The notes beneath the pieces were generated by a model. The model worked only from the letters and a program-made list of their open reading frames with translations. It ran no database searches and was not told the origin of the DNA. A stretch of DNA of 18,460 bases from the NCBI GenBank assembly GCA_003118195.1, contig BEXV01000723.1:110232-128691 (forward strand), read 5' to 3'. A program made the translations under genes and the position numbers. How positions within the stretch are numbered: position 1 is the stretch's first letter; each line of letters starts with the position of its first letter. Origin of the DNA: Hemicentrotus pulcherrimus (taxonomy: Eukaryota; Echinodermata; Echinoidea; Camarodonta; Strongylocentrotidae). Positions 1-9,230 of the stretch are shown here, piece by piece.

Positions 1-111
1 TATGGCCATGGAGTTTGCAAGGATATGCGTATAGTAGTCTTCCGTCTCTAAAGAGAGAGAGCCGACCCTACCCCAATAAGAGGCTAACGAACGAAAGAGA
101 CGGAAAAATTT

Positions 112-158
112 GGTCTAGTCTAGATCTAGATCTATAGATCTAGTCTAGATCTATAGTC
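112..158. repeat. Short palindromic AGATCT-rich repeat
   Basis: A run of about 47 bases is built almost entirely from the words TCTAGATC and TCTATAGATC, so it reads nearly the same on both strands. It could form a small hairpin. No function can be assigned. Confidence 0.6.
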
Positions 159-483
159 TTTGTTGAGTTGGTGTTGGAGGTTAAATTTGATTATGGAACG
201 CTCTTAGCGGAACCACGTAGGAAACCACTTCCTCTACAATCAATCACGGGATCAATCAATCAAAAACACACAAACACTTTCTCAATTGATTTGAATTGCG
301 AAATCAGACGAGGAAAACATTGTTTTATTTCAATGGTATGATCCATTGTATATTTTAGTGATAACAAATGTACAATCAATAATGAAAACATGGTGATGGT
401 CTACTTGTCTTGCGGCAGACTGCCCCAAAGTACAAGAAGTTATGGTCCTGGTTTCGAACCTAAAAATGATTAACAAAATATAG

Positions 484-610
484 CCCCTTTAATGAGGCGA
501 TGTGCATCAATTCCAAATATAAATACATAGAGTCTAGGCCTTTTAATGAGGCGGTGTGTACGAGTACAACAATTAGGCCTTTTTGTGAGGCAGCATATAC
601 AAATGCAGTA
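484..610. repeat. Three degenerate repeats of a CCTTTTAATGAGGCG core
   Basis: The core appears at about 485, 537 and 577 with a few substitutions, each followed by a GTGTG or GCATATAC-like stretch. Spacing is about 53 and 40 bases, so these are diverged tandem repeats rather than a regular satellite. They may belong to an unrecognised transposon. Confidence 0.5.
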
Positions 611-1330
611 AGGATATCAGTTACAAAATCTTGCCTTAATGTAACTATTTATTAAAGGACGTAAATCGGCAATATGACATGTGGTATTAATACTTAAGAT
701 TAAAGGGGATTAATTACGGGTAGATCTACCTCAGAACTTCGGAGAGTGAATCAGAGTTGTCTTCGACGGTGGCGGAGATAGCGTGATGTATGTGAAGTTA
801 GTTGCTCGAGTCTGTGGAGTCTTGGACGTGTACACTTATCCTAGTTCGTCGACGGCGACGTCGATTGAATTGCTGGGGAACGTCAGGTGATAAAGACGAG
901 CGTGATGATGAAATACTTCGACGATGGTTGGTGAAGACGGAACTGGAATGTCGTGAAGGTCACACGAAGGTAGCCTGAAAATCGAGGAACTCTGCCAATG
1001 TTCGTGGATCATGACGTGGCGTAGTGCAGTGCAGCGATGAACCGCGACCGCGAGGTCGGGGTTCCGTGAAGACAGTTCACGCGTCAGCAGGAATCAACAC
1101 CAGAAATGAAGATTATCTAACCCAGTTCGAAATTAAATTGTCGCCAAAATATACGAATGAAATGCCGATAAAATACTCTTTCTATGAATTAAAGATGTCA
1201 GTAGACCCAGTCTACAAATGAATATCGAAAAAGGGCAAAAGTGAAAACACTCAATTCCCTAGACAAGAGAGCAAAAATACGTGTTGCTCGGCTGAACGTA
1301 AAACGGCGACTGGTGCTATACGTGGCAAAT

Positions 1331-2419
1331 CTGAGGCAAATCTGAGGCAACGCCCAACAGGGCTTTCGCTGATTGGCTAAACTTGTTTACCTCTATTGTC
1401 ATGATTGCCGATTTAGTACAATTACACGATTAAAGCATATATAATGAATTAAGACATGTTTTAAAGGAAAATAATCATTTATGAAATACTAGAGAACGAT
1501 AGTAAATTTTCCTCTATCTTATGGCATGGTTACAAAATTATTATACAAGTTTTGAAATTCATAATAAAAACGATTTTGTCCACTACATCTTCTTCTTGGA
1601 AATGGTAGGAGTACCTTAGCCTCACACTGGCAACATGTTCGTAACGACCTACAAGAAGTCTTAAATTAAAACAAAAGATGGTCCTTCTCACTTGCATGGT
1701 GACTGAATTACTAACTCACTGGTCTGGGAACTATATTACACAAAGACAGTGATTAACATGGTGATGTGCATGTGTATTTGCTTACAAATGAGTCGTCAAG
1801 ATTTGAATATCAAACATCCTTCTTTTTTTTTAGAGACATGAGTAGTGTGTTTTGCATTGATCAAGGTTAGATAAAAACTCTCGGTCACATATTATATCCT
1901 TTCAGCAAACACTTGTCAGCCTTATAAATCTGGTTAATATAATACATGTACAACCTGTATATCCTTATGCATTTATTGGTTCATATAATGTAATGCCATC
2001 ATGTTTACGGTTAGACTTCATGCATTGTAGGAGTGCTTAAAATGACAAATGCTGCCAAATCTCTTGTAAGTTACATTGTACATAAAATAAATTACAGTGG
2101 TTCTTCACAAACAGTATGAGTGACCATATATTTGAAGATTCCTTTTTATGTGTCGATTGACTATGATGGGGTAACTATGATACCCCTTTTTAAGAGATGT
2201 ATGCCTCTGTCATGAAACTTACATGCGTGTTGTCTTTTCTTGCCTTTGACTCGGATGCTCACAAACAAAGGACTTGATTTCTATGGCACTTTAGTGCTAC
2301 TTTAATGCTGTAACTCTGTAAGTTTTCATTTGATATTTATATAATGGTTAATGCTATAGCATTTCATTAGTCTTCTTGTATGTCAACTAAGTTTCTTATT
2401 TTTCCACCCCAAAAAACAG
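1331..2419. other. AT-rich stretch, probably ADAT1 intron; no gene seen
   Basis: There is no open frame or recognisable coding signal. The stretch ends in the splice acceptor AAAAAACAG just before the first visible ADAT1 coding exon. That exon begins with two bases completing a codon, so a coding exon must lie upstream. This makes the stretch most likely intronic, at least in its 3' part. Confidence 0.5.
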
Positions 2420-2503
2420 GGTCTGAAACTGTAAAGGAATTGAAAGTGGTTTCCATGGCAACTGGTTCAAAGTGCATCGGCTCATCAAAGATGAGTAAAA
2501 CAG
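2420..2503 (+). CDS. ADAT1: ADAT1 exon: start of deaminase domain
   Basis: The exon reads, after two bases that complete a split codon, [20 protein letters not shown] followed by SSKMSKT. It matches the VVSMGTGTKCIG segment of vertebrate ADAT1 that precedes the active site; the KCIG block is a family hallmark. The acceptor is AAAAAACAG and the donor is G|GTATGT, leaving phase 1. The initiator methionine is not in this exon; the ATG inside it aligns with an internal methionine. Confidence 0.9.
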
Positions 2504-3880
2504 GTATGTTTGTTAATTCCTATTCAGTGAAGAGAATCCTAAAATATTGAAGTCCAGATTAATCAAAGAAAGAGCTAGGCAAAATGATGTGTAAGCCAAT
2601 TCACACAAAACTGTTGTTTAAAAAAAACACACAATAAACAGAACTTGCAGTTAGGCAAAAGTAATATTGTTTGTCCCAAAAAAAAAAGAAGAAGAAATAA
2701 TCTGATAATTCTTTGCACAACTCTTTCCTTGAAATACCTTCAAAATTGAAAGTTTGTATGTTTCAATATTTTTTCCTGGACATTTACAAATTTTGTCTTT
2801 CAAATATGTATTGGAAAATCACATGACATACATTCATTGACATATGACTCGTTTTACGTATTAAAGTTGGATACCATGAAGAATTATCAGGCCATTGTGA
2901 ACAAGATGGAAGTAATCAAAGAAATCAAACAACATTTATTGCTATCTTTAAACTCAACTTTGTCTTATTCTCCCCTTCTACTAAAGGTGATGTATTGAAT
3001 GACAGTCATGCTGAGGTGCTTGCAAGGAGAGGCTTTCTGAGGTAATCATAACCAACCTTAATTTCATGTGTGTTTTGGAACATTAATGTTTTATTTGTAA
3101 CTCTAACAACACAGAGTGGCACATGATTTGTATGAGCAGGACCAGAGTATTTGGTGCTAAAAGACCATTTGAAGGGGTAAAATGAAGGAAGAAGTTTTTT
3201 TTACCAAGACAAAGTTCAATTAAGATATCCCTCTTTGATGTCAACTTTTTGACTGGACCATCAGATTTGAATTGAAATGACATTTGGGAAAATTAATTTG
3301 ATATTCACGTTTTTTGTCTTGGTGATGTGTTGGTATGTATACTTTGTGGATGTGTCTCATCTTAAAGAGAAATTTTGAAGTCGTAAAGAGGAAGTTCAAA
3401 TGTAAGTTGTCAATTTGTATTGCTTATAGGTATCTCTATCATCAGTTGATATGTGCGATGACAGGTAGTCATGACAACAGCATCTTTTACCAGCTGGGTG
3501 AAGATGGGAAATGCAAATTGAAAGAGGGAGTGAGGTTCCATTTCTTCACCAGTCAAACTCCTTGTAAGCCAATGTGTTTGATAGCTTAATTATTTAATTT
3601 ATCATAATCTACTAGAGCACGTGTCATTTAGTATAGTGTATTCAAGCCTTGATCTCTCACAAGGGATACTTCCATCTTCCACAAGTGTACATGGTTTACC
3701 TTTGCTTAATCAGAGTTCATGATATGAACCGGTATGCAGTATTTGATTACCGTAGATTTTGTTCTTCTTTAAAATGTTTTTTCCTAAAAAGAAATGAATC
3801 TAAAATTCTATTGAGTATTCCAACCATAATTATTTCCACAGCCTCAAGTCTTACCCTCCTCACTCTCTCTCCCTCCCCTT

Positions 3881-3921
<41 letters not shown>

Positions 3922-6900
3922 TTGTCTCTTTTTGTCTCTGTCTCCCTCTCTGTCTCTCCTTTTTGATTTCTCTTTCTCTATCTCTTCTGCTCCTTTTTTC
4001 TGTTATGTCTCTCCTCATCGTTCTTTGTCTTTTCAACTTTCCATTCATTTTTTTCTTGATGAACATTTGTGAACTGTATACTTTAATCACTATTACAATG
4101 CCCTAATGCACTGATAACAGTACATCCTTAATTTATTTTTGTTCTTTCGTGATATGTGCAGGTGGTGATGCATCAATATTCACTAAAGATTGCCAAATTT
4201 CTACAGATACCAAGCCAACATCACAGCATGATATTGGACAGAACCCACAAAACAATATTAATAACCATTCAATGAGCAATTTGAATAAGAGAAAAGCAGA
4301 AGAGGAGTTGAAAGGGTTCAATCTACCAATGACACAAAAAATGAAATTGGATTCATTGCAGTCAATTTCAGAACATGCTGTTCCCCAATCCCAGAACCAT
4401 ATTGAGAGGAGACTGTGTTGTAATCATGACCAGCATTCAGAAAGAGGCTCATCTTGCCCTGCTGGTGATCATCAAACTGCATTAGTGCCTTCAACAAGAA
4501 CGATGCAAGACCGAAGGATTCAAGTTGGTTCCTGCAGTGAGACTAAAGTTGTGCTCTCTAGCTCATCTTGTAAAAATGATATGCCAGGTAGTCGGGATTC
4601 AGATGAAGACGGGGGATGCCTTTCAGGAACCTGTCCCATAGATGTTGAACTTCCAGTATCCTGCGACACCTTGATCAGTCCACAAGTTCAAAGTTGTCTG
4701 AGACTTAATATTGAGACAAGTAGTGTACTCCCAAGTGAAAGTGCCTCTGAGGAAGTGCCTTCTGGCCAAAGTAGTGTCCACACCAGACACACAGATGCCC
4801 CTGAACCGAATAGTACAATACCTCTGAAGAGGGACATTTACAGGACAGGGGCCAAGCCAACGCCCAGTGGACCACAAGACCAACTAGCAGACGGTGAGGA
4901 TTACCATACTGTGGGACTACTGCGGATCAAACCAGGCCGTGGGGACAGAACCCTGTCAATGTCCTGCAGCGATAAGATGGCCAAGTGGAATGTTGTAGGA
5001 CTTCAGGGGGCTCTGCTGTCCCATTTTATCTCAGAACCTGTCTACTTATCCTCTGTTACTATTGGGCAGTAAGTTTCAAGTTATTGATTGTTCATTGATT
5101 TGTTTGAGGTCATACAGGAGCATGTATTCACATTCATGTTTGTTATGATGTACAGCATGTACATTTCAGAATTGGGAGGTTACAGTAACAGAAATATGAC
5201 ACCAATGTTTCAACTTTATGAATCAATGCAATTATGTAAAAAAACACTTCAAAGATCAAGTGATATTAGTGAAATAAGTGTACTGTTGTCTAGTGGAATA
5301 AGTTGTCCATGTATTTTGAAAGCGCTCTCTCTATCTACTATGCGGCTGTTTTTTTAAACACCAATCAATTATGTGTTTTCTCCTTATGCCTGCAATTCAT
5401 ATGCAGTTGTGGGAACAAAAGATTTTCATCCATTAACTTTGTTTCCTCTTCTTTTTTTTGGTTGTCATGTTGAATCTTTTCACTCCAACTCCCAAAGCTA
5501 CTTCCGCATCTATGAGTATCACTAACCCTTAAACTATTTGATTATGATACTATCCATCCCTTGTTTCTAATGGCAAAACAGATGTCCATTCAACAGCAAG
5601 GCCATGCACCGAGCAATCATCGGAAGAGTGCAGCCTGTGAACAATCTTCCACCTGGTTACCACGTCAATTCACCGGTAGTGATGCAGTCCAAAGTCATCT
5701 TCCAAGACTCCAAGAGGGAGGTGGAGAGGAGGAGAGATCCAAGCAAAGGCAAGATGACACCAGCTGGAGCAGGTAGGAGGATGCGGCAATCTTTGAGAGC
5801 TTTGTCTTATTCAGTTCCGGGTTATGGTGCATTTTTTTGCTTTCTAGTTCACTAGTTTTCTTTTTAAAGGCATCGTTTATCAATGTTAAATCTGAGATGC
5901 ATGGCCCTAACTGCCCTAAGTGTTATCAGTGTCTGTGATATGGTGTAATATTGAAGCCCTAAAAAAAAATTGCGCTTCAATAGCCTTCAAAATGATCATA
6001 AAGTGCATCAAAAAGTAAAAATCTTTGAGTGACCGGTTTTACCATACCAGTACTCATTTTCCCCAATAGTAGTGTTATAAAAACGATTTTTGAAATTTTG
6101 AATTCCAATCATAAATATCTTGATTATCAGACGGGCGATCAGCTTGTAAGAGTTATGGGATTCCTGACTGACCTAAAGGTTTCTGATTATCATTGCAGCA
6201 TGAGCTAAATCCAGGATTTTGTTTAGAATCTGAGTCAAAGATACGCAGTCCCTTCAAAGCTTTCTAGTTCACTTTTTAAGACAGAAAACTCTTCAGTATG
6301 TCTCTGTGCATGGCATTCTTTTATATTTGTATCAACCAATCAACCATCTTGTTCCTTTTTCACCTTGACTAGCCATTATTTGGAGTAACGTACCTGACCA
6401 GACCGTTGATGTGACAGCCAATGGAAAAAGACAAGGTGCTACAGCTAAAAGATGGAATGATCCTCAATCAAGGTACAACTCTCTATGTCATTAGTTGCTA
6501 AAGCTTATATTAAAGGGATTGGGGTATCTTTGTATCAGATTCTAAACAAAATCCTGCATTGAGCTAATGCTGCAATCATGATTATAAATTTTTTGGTCAG
6601 TCAGGAATCCAATGACATGTACAAGCCGATCGCCCGTCTGATTATCAAGATATTTATGATTGGAATTCAAAATTTAAAAACTGTTTTCCCAACACTTCAG
6701 TTTATGGGGGAAAATGAGTATGGTAAAATCGGTCACTCAAAGATTTTTACTTTTTTGAGGCACTTCATGATCATTTTGAAGCTCAATTTGTTAAAGGCTT
6801 CAATATTACACCATATCGTAGACGCTGACAACACGTAGGGCCCTGCATATCAGATTTAGCATTGTTAAACATTGCCTTTAAAGGTACTATGTCCCATTTG

Positions 6901-8029
6901 TATCTTTATGCTGTTCAATATTAAATTCTGTACTTCCATAGGCTTAGTGCAGGGCAGGGAACATTCATTTGGTTCCTGTACGAAATGAGTTAAAATAGAA
7001 TTTATCAGACTTTTTTAATATCAGATTTAGTCAAACACTAGGTTTATAAGTGTGATAATAGCTCATTGCCTCTCCTGGAACCTTAGCTTTGAAATCAGAT
7101 ATGCCATGCTCCACCAGAAATTTTCTCCTGCAACAATTAATCTGTGCTTTGTTTCATCAAATTAATAGGGTAGGTTTACAGTTAGGTTTTAGATAAGGTT
7201 TAGGGTTAGGTTTAGGAATAGGTTTAGGGTTAGGTTTAGGATTAGGATTAGGATTAGGATTAGGTTTAGGTTTAGGGTTGGGAATAGTGTTGGATCCATA
7301 GGGTTGAATGAAGTTAAGAATTTGGGCATTGTAGGAAATTGACACAGAGCAATAATTGTAGCAGGAGTAAGTGTCGTACCACCATGCCATGAAATACTGT
7401 ATTCTGAAAAGAGATCAACTGCTGTCAAAGTGTTTGAATAGGTACCGGTACTTTAATTTTAACCTACAGAGTGGCTATAATTTGACTATATTTCAGAGTC
7501 AATAATCGATAAATAAACATTATCTTGATATATCTGTTTATTTATTGTTTTCGCTCTTTTTGATGTAGACAAGTGACTTTTTATGTTGAACTAATCCTTT
7601 TGTGCATGCGGACTGTACTTCGCAATTTTTCGCAAGATCACAAGCTTGTATTAGATGGAAAATCAAGGCTTTTAAGAAGGTAAATACATGAAGTTACATA
7701 TATTATTATTATTAATTTCACCAAGAACCATACAGTTCAATATTACCATTTGTCAATGAAAGCCTTTATAAATTATTCCATCTGTAAACTTTCTCTTTTA
7801 CGTATGCAGGAGCAGGAATTGCAGATGCCAACTCTTTCATCTTTTCAAGAAGCTTCTAGTAGCTGTAGACAGGGACAAGTTGCCCCAGACACTCCAAAGT
7901 CATGATGACCTGAAGACCTAACATGATTACAAGATGGCCGCCAGCCATTACCAGACGGCTTGGAAACGACTTTTAAACGTTTTCAGCTCATGGGTCGGGA
8001 AGCCGGTCGAATTCTCACAATTTGAGTGA
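2420..8029 (+). CDS. ADAT1: tRNA-specific adenosine deaminase 1 (ADAT1), 5'-incomplete, with an in-frame TAA in the last exon
   Basis: ADAT1 hydrolytically deaminates adenosine 37 of tRNA-Ala to inosine and belongs to the ADAR-type deaminase fold, using one zinc and, in ADARs, bound inositol hexakisphosphate. Seven exons join without a phase clash: 2420-2503, 2987-3041, 3430-3563, 4162-5068, 5582-5772, 6373-6472 and 7810-8029. The product shows [16 protein letters not shown], then [13 protein letters not shown] (zinc ligand H and catalytic E), PCGDASIF (second ligand C), [29 protein letters not shown] (third ligand C), AMHRAIIGR, then DVTANG. All catalytic residues are present. Reading to the final TGA would give 562 residues from the first visible exon, longer than the roughly 500-residue human protein because of a long variable insert in the 907-base exon. 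An in-frame TAA at 7919-7921 interrupts the last exon 35 codons early. The N-terminal exon or exons are missing. Family identity is very secure; whether this allele is fully functional is not. Confidence 0.95.
2987..3041 (+). CDS. ADAT1: ADAT1 exon: catalytic HAE motif
   Basis: This 55-base exon encodes [19 protein letters not shown], with the last codon split. The histidine binds zinc and the glutamate is the proton shuttle of the deaminase. The acceptor is TACTAAAG and the donor is AG|GTAATC. It is too short to stand out as an open frame and was found by joining phases with its neighbours. Confidence 0.93.
3430..3563 (+). CDS. ADAT1: ADAT1 exon leading into the second zinc ligand
   Basis: The exon encodes [20 protein letters not shown] through [14 protein letters not shown], ending with the first base of a cysteine codon. 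This aligns with the RYLLHQL...FVFFSSHTPCGDAS segment of human ADAT1. The acceptor is GCTTATAG and the donor is T|GTAAGC. The open frame continues a few codons into the intron in both directions; those extensions are not coding. Confidence 0.92.
3889..3919. repeat. (TC)n microsatellite in ADAT1 intron
   Basis: About 15 TC units lie inside a longer pyrimidine-rich tract (about 3850-4020) in the intron between 3563 and 4162. The repetitive open frames on both strands here, serine/leucine-rich or arginine/glutamate-rich, are artefacts of the repeat. Confidence 0.95.
4162..5068 (+). CDS. ADAT1: ADAT1 large exon: PCGDAS and SCSDK motifs around a long variable insert
   Basis: This 907-base exon completes PCGDASIF at its 5' end. 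It then runs through about 210 residues of polar, serine-rich, poorly conserved sequence, with a basic NKRKAEEE patch, before DIYRTGAKP, a conserved glycine- and arginine-rich block and the zinc-ligand [20 protein letters not shown], ending in [11 protein letters not shown]. The conserved ends match ADAT1 closely. The middle is roughly twice the length of the human insert and is probably a disordered surface loop. The donor is CA|GTAAGT; joining to the next exon restores a glutamine before CPFNSKAM. Confidence 0.95.
5582..5772 (+). CDS. ADAT1: ADAT1 exon: [15 protein letters not shown] block
   Basis: In the frame set by the previous exon this reads [16 protein letters not shown], then [20 protein letters not shown] and a basic stretch ([14 protein letters not shown]), ending TPAGA. 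It matches human CPYSQEAMQRALIGRC and the following segment. The acceptor is AAAACAG and the donor is G|GTAGGA, leaving phase 1. A second, longer open frame over the same bases, starting at 5561, is a shadow. Confidence 0.92.
5854..6258 (+). mobile_element. Intronic repeat, copy 1 (left arm of an inverted pair)
   Basis: The reverse complement of 6511-6885 aligns along almost all of this stretch, from TTTAAAGGCA at about 5863 to the CCCTT near 6253, with scattered substitutions and small indels. The ends have the form TTTAAAGG...CCTTCAAA, suggesting short terminal inverted repeats of a non-autonomous transposon. The 15-base direct repeat GCTTTCTAGTTCACT sits on both sides (5839-5853 and 6259-6273), which looks like a target-site duplication. 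It contains no coding sequence. Confidence 0.8.
6373..6472 (+). CDS. ADAT1: ADAT1 exon: DVTANG block, flanked by inverted repeats
   Basis: The 100-base exon reads [20 protein letters not shown] then [13 protein letters not shown] with a split final arginine. It aligns with human [26 protein letters not shown]. The acceptor is TTGACTAG and the donor is AG|GTACAA. The introns on both sides carry related repeats in opposite orientation, so the pre-mRNA could fold with this exon in the loop. Confidence 0.92.
6511..6885 (-). mobile_element. Intronic repeat, copy 2 (right arm of an inverted pair)
   Basis: This is the opposite-orientation relative of the element at 5854-6258, lying in the next ADAT1 intron. 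It starts with TTAAAGGGATTGGGG and ends with GCCTTTAAAGG, again suggesting terminal inverted repeats. I see no clear target-site duplication. The 86-codon open frame inside it (6578-6838) is not a gene. Confidence 0.8.
7167..7292 (+). repeat. Degenerate telomere-type array (TTTAGG/TTAGGG/TTAGGA)
   Basis: About 20 six-base units of the form GGTTTA, GGGTTA and GGATTA run head to tail in the last ADAT1 intron. TTAGGG is the telomere repeat of deuterostomes, so this resembles an interstitial telomeric repeat, but the units are variable. It could equally be a simple repeat that drifted. The proline/asparagine-rich open frames on the minus strand are artefacts. Confidence 0.85.
7810..8029 (+). CDS. 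ADAT1: ADAT1 last exon with premature in-frame TAA at 7919-7921
   Basis: The exon reads [36 protein letters not shown], then TAA, then [18 protein letters not shown] and [17 protein letters not shown] before TGA at 8027-8029. Human ADAT1 has tyrosine in the TYQEYKEAASSYQEAW motif where this sequence has the TAA. The 35 codons after the stop keep the conserved frame and residues. A single base change from a tyrosine codon (TAC or TAT to TAA) would explain it. The acceptor is GTATGCAG. Confidence 0.88.
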
Positions 8030-8050
8030 TGTGAACATAATTTGAAGCAG

Positions 8051-8275
8051 GACTGCACTACTTGTAGAAACATGCACCCTCTATACAGCCAACAATGCCT
8101 AAGCAGTGCCCTTTGATCCCCCATGATGCCCTTTTTCTTGTGTTAATTGAGAGCTGATTTGATTAGATAACCATCTGCCAGTGACCTCGCTGGGAGGTCA
8201 AATCCATCCATGCCAATCTAGTGCAGAGGGGCTTTAAATTAAAGTAGTCAGTTTCCATGTGTATTGCATCATCAT
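8051..8275 (+). repeat. ADAT1 3' flank segment, duplicated in inverted form at 16.24-16.47 kb
   Basis: Starting just after the ADAT1 stop, blocks such as ACTGCACT, ACCCTCTATA, CCCTTTTTCTT, GTTAATTGAGAGCTGA, GATAACCA, CAGTGACC and GGGCTTTAAA recur in the same order on the reverse strand at 16243-16470. The match is diverged but colinear over roughly 225 bases. Confidence 0.75.
8238..8243 (+). promoter_or_regulatory. Possible ADAT1 polyadenylation signal (ATTAAA)
   Basis: This is the first common polyadenylation hexamer after the ADAT1 stop, 209 bases downstream of the TGA. No AATAAA was noticed before about 9623. It lies inside the segment duplicated in inverted form at 16.2-16.5 kb. The hexamer alone is weak evidence. 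Confidence 0.3.
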
Positions 8276-8539
8276 TCACTTACACCAGATTTGGTTGCAT
8301 TGTCAATTGATGTGTGTAAAGGTCTCTCAAAGGTCCCATCAGAAAATAGTCCACCTTGCCTTCATCATATCTCGAGGGTGAGCAAAACGTTATTATGATG
8401 AGAATTCCCTAAGGTGGTAGGTTCAGGGACAGTGCAGTACACAAGGCCTGTTGGTCGTAACAGTTATGTCCACTCTTGGTGATTGACAACACCTGCTATT
8501 GGGCAAAACCGCCTGCATGGTGTCAACTATTAAGAGCCT

Positions 8540-9190
8540 TTAAAGATAAAGCTGAGTTTTGGCCTTGCGATCGCATTGTGAAAGAAACAGTGTGGAATCT
8601 GAAAATACTGATCATGTAGCAGACAAGTATTGGTGTGTGCTGCAAGGTTCTGGAATCATCAAAATGATGAGAAATTTGGCCCAGTCTTGGTTAAAGTAAC
8701 AAGCATTGTACACAGAAAGATGTATATGGGACTATGCAAACACTTGGCATAAAATGTTGTCCATATTTTTTGAGCTGTTACATGTCATTTTTCAACAATG
8801 AGGGCATTTGAGGATCCATGGTTTTCAGGAAACATTTTTTTCTCTGTGAAGCTCTTCCAGACTAACATAAAAAAATGGAAAACGCTCTCAAATTGCAATT
8901 CACCCAGTGCCACAGTGCTAATCCCTATTGTGCCAGCAAATAATCCCCTGAGTGCCAAGTTAATTTAGAGTAGGTTCAATTAGCGTGTGTACTTATGCAC
9001 GAAAATGTTTCCGTGGCATTCAAGCGAATGAGATTTTATGTGTGTATGGCAAGCCACCAGAAACCCAATAATGTGTGTGTGGCACGCCAGCACATGCACA
9101 GAACAGTATTCTTGGCACGATAAGAGCATGGAGATCTCCATGATAAGAGTTAAACCTCTCCACAGAACCCAACTTTCTTTTTTAGAGGTA
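8540..9190 (+). repeat. Atg8 3' flank duplication, copy A
   Basis: Colinear with 17289-17700 in the same orientation, beginning at TTAAAGATAAAG. Near-identical blocks include GCATTGTGAAAGAAAC, GTGTGGAATCT, GCAAGGTTCTGGAATCATCA, TATATGGGACTA and ACCTCT.CCAGAAC. Copy A carries about 240 extra bases around 8880-9140. It lies about 1 kb beyond the stop of Atg8 copy A on its strand, as copy B lies beyond the stop of Atg8 copy B. The 72-codon minus-strand open frame at 8980-9198 is not recognised. Confidence 0.8.
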
Positions 9191-9230
9191 TAACTCATGT
9201 GACCTGTAAGCTAGGAGTTCATTTGATTCT

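Larger units (their letters stand above)
1..1330. other. Unassigned 5' region with locally high CpG and short degenerate repeats
   Basis: I recognise no gene here. Between about 720 and 1100 the sequence is clearly richer in CG dinucleotides than the rest of the window, which could mark an unmethylated promoter-like region or part of a transposon. A 65-codon open frame at 1024-1221 resembles nothing I know and does not look like the ADAT1 N-terminus. Three degenerate repeats carry a shared core of the type CCTTTTAATGAGGCGGTGTG near 485, 537 and 577. A dense run of CTAGATCTAG-like palindromic words occupies 112-158. A direct repeat of GGCAAATCTGA occurs near 1325-1347. The region may hold the ADAT1 promoter or an undetected first exon, or the end of a retroelement; the sequence does not decide. 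Confidence 0.35.

Noticed and set aside
448..470. GGTTTCGAACC resembling a tRNA T-arm box
   Set aside because: No acceptor stem, anticodon arm or A box could be placed around it.
1024..1221. Possible ADAT1 first exon or small protein
   Set aside because: The 65 residues show none of the ADAT1 N-terminal features (LPKKGKP, WTLLAAVV-like) and no clear donor of the required phase was found.
3860..4090. Open frames rich in RERERE or SLSLSL on both strands
   Set aside because: They are direct translations of the TC/GA microsatellite and its flanks in an ADAT1 intron.
4623..4883. 86-codon minus-strand frame
   Set aside because: It lies entirely within the confirmed ADAT1 coding exon on the other strand.
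7157..7428. Minus-strand frames with repeating NPNPKP or LILILN
   Set aside because: Translations of the telomere-like hexamer array; no independent coding signal.
7919..7921. Stop recoding by A-to-I editing or selenocysteine
   Set aside because: UAA is not a selenocysteine codon, and editing both adenosines would give tryptophan, not the conserved tyrosine; a base change or sequence error is simpler.
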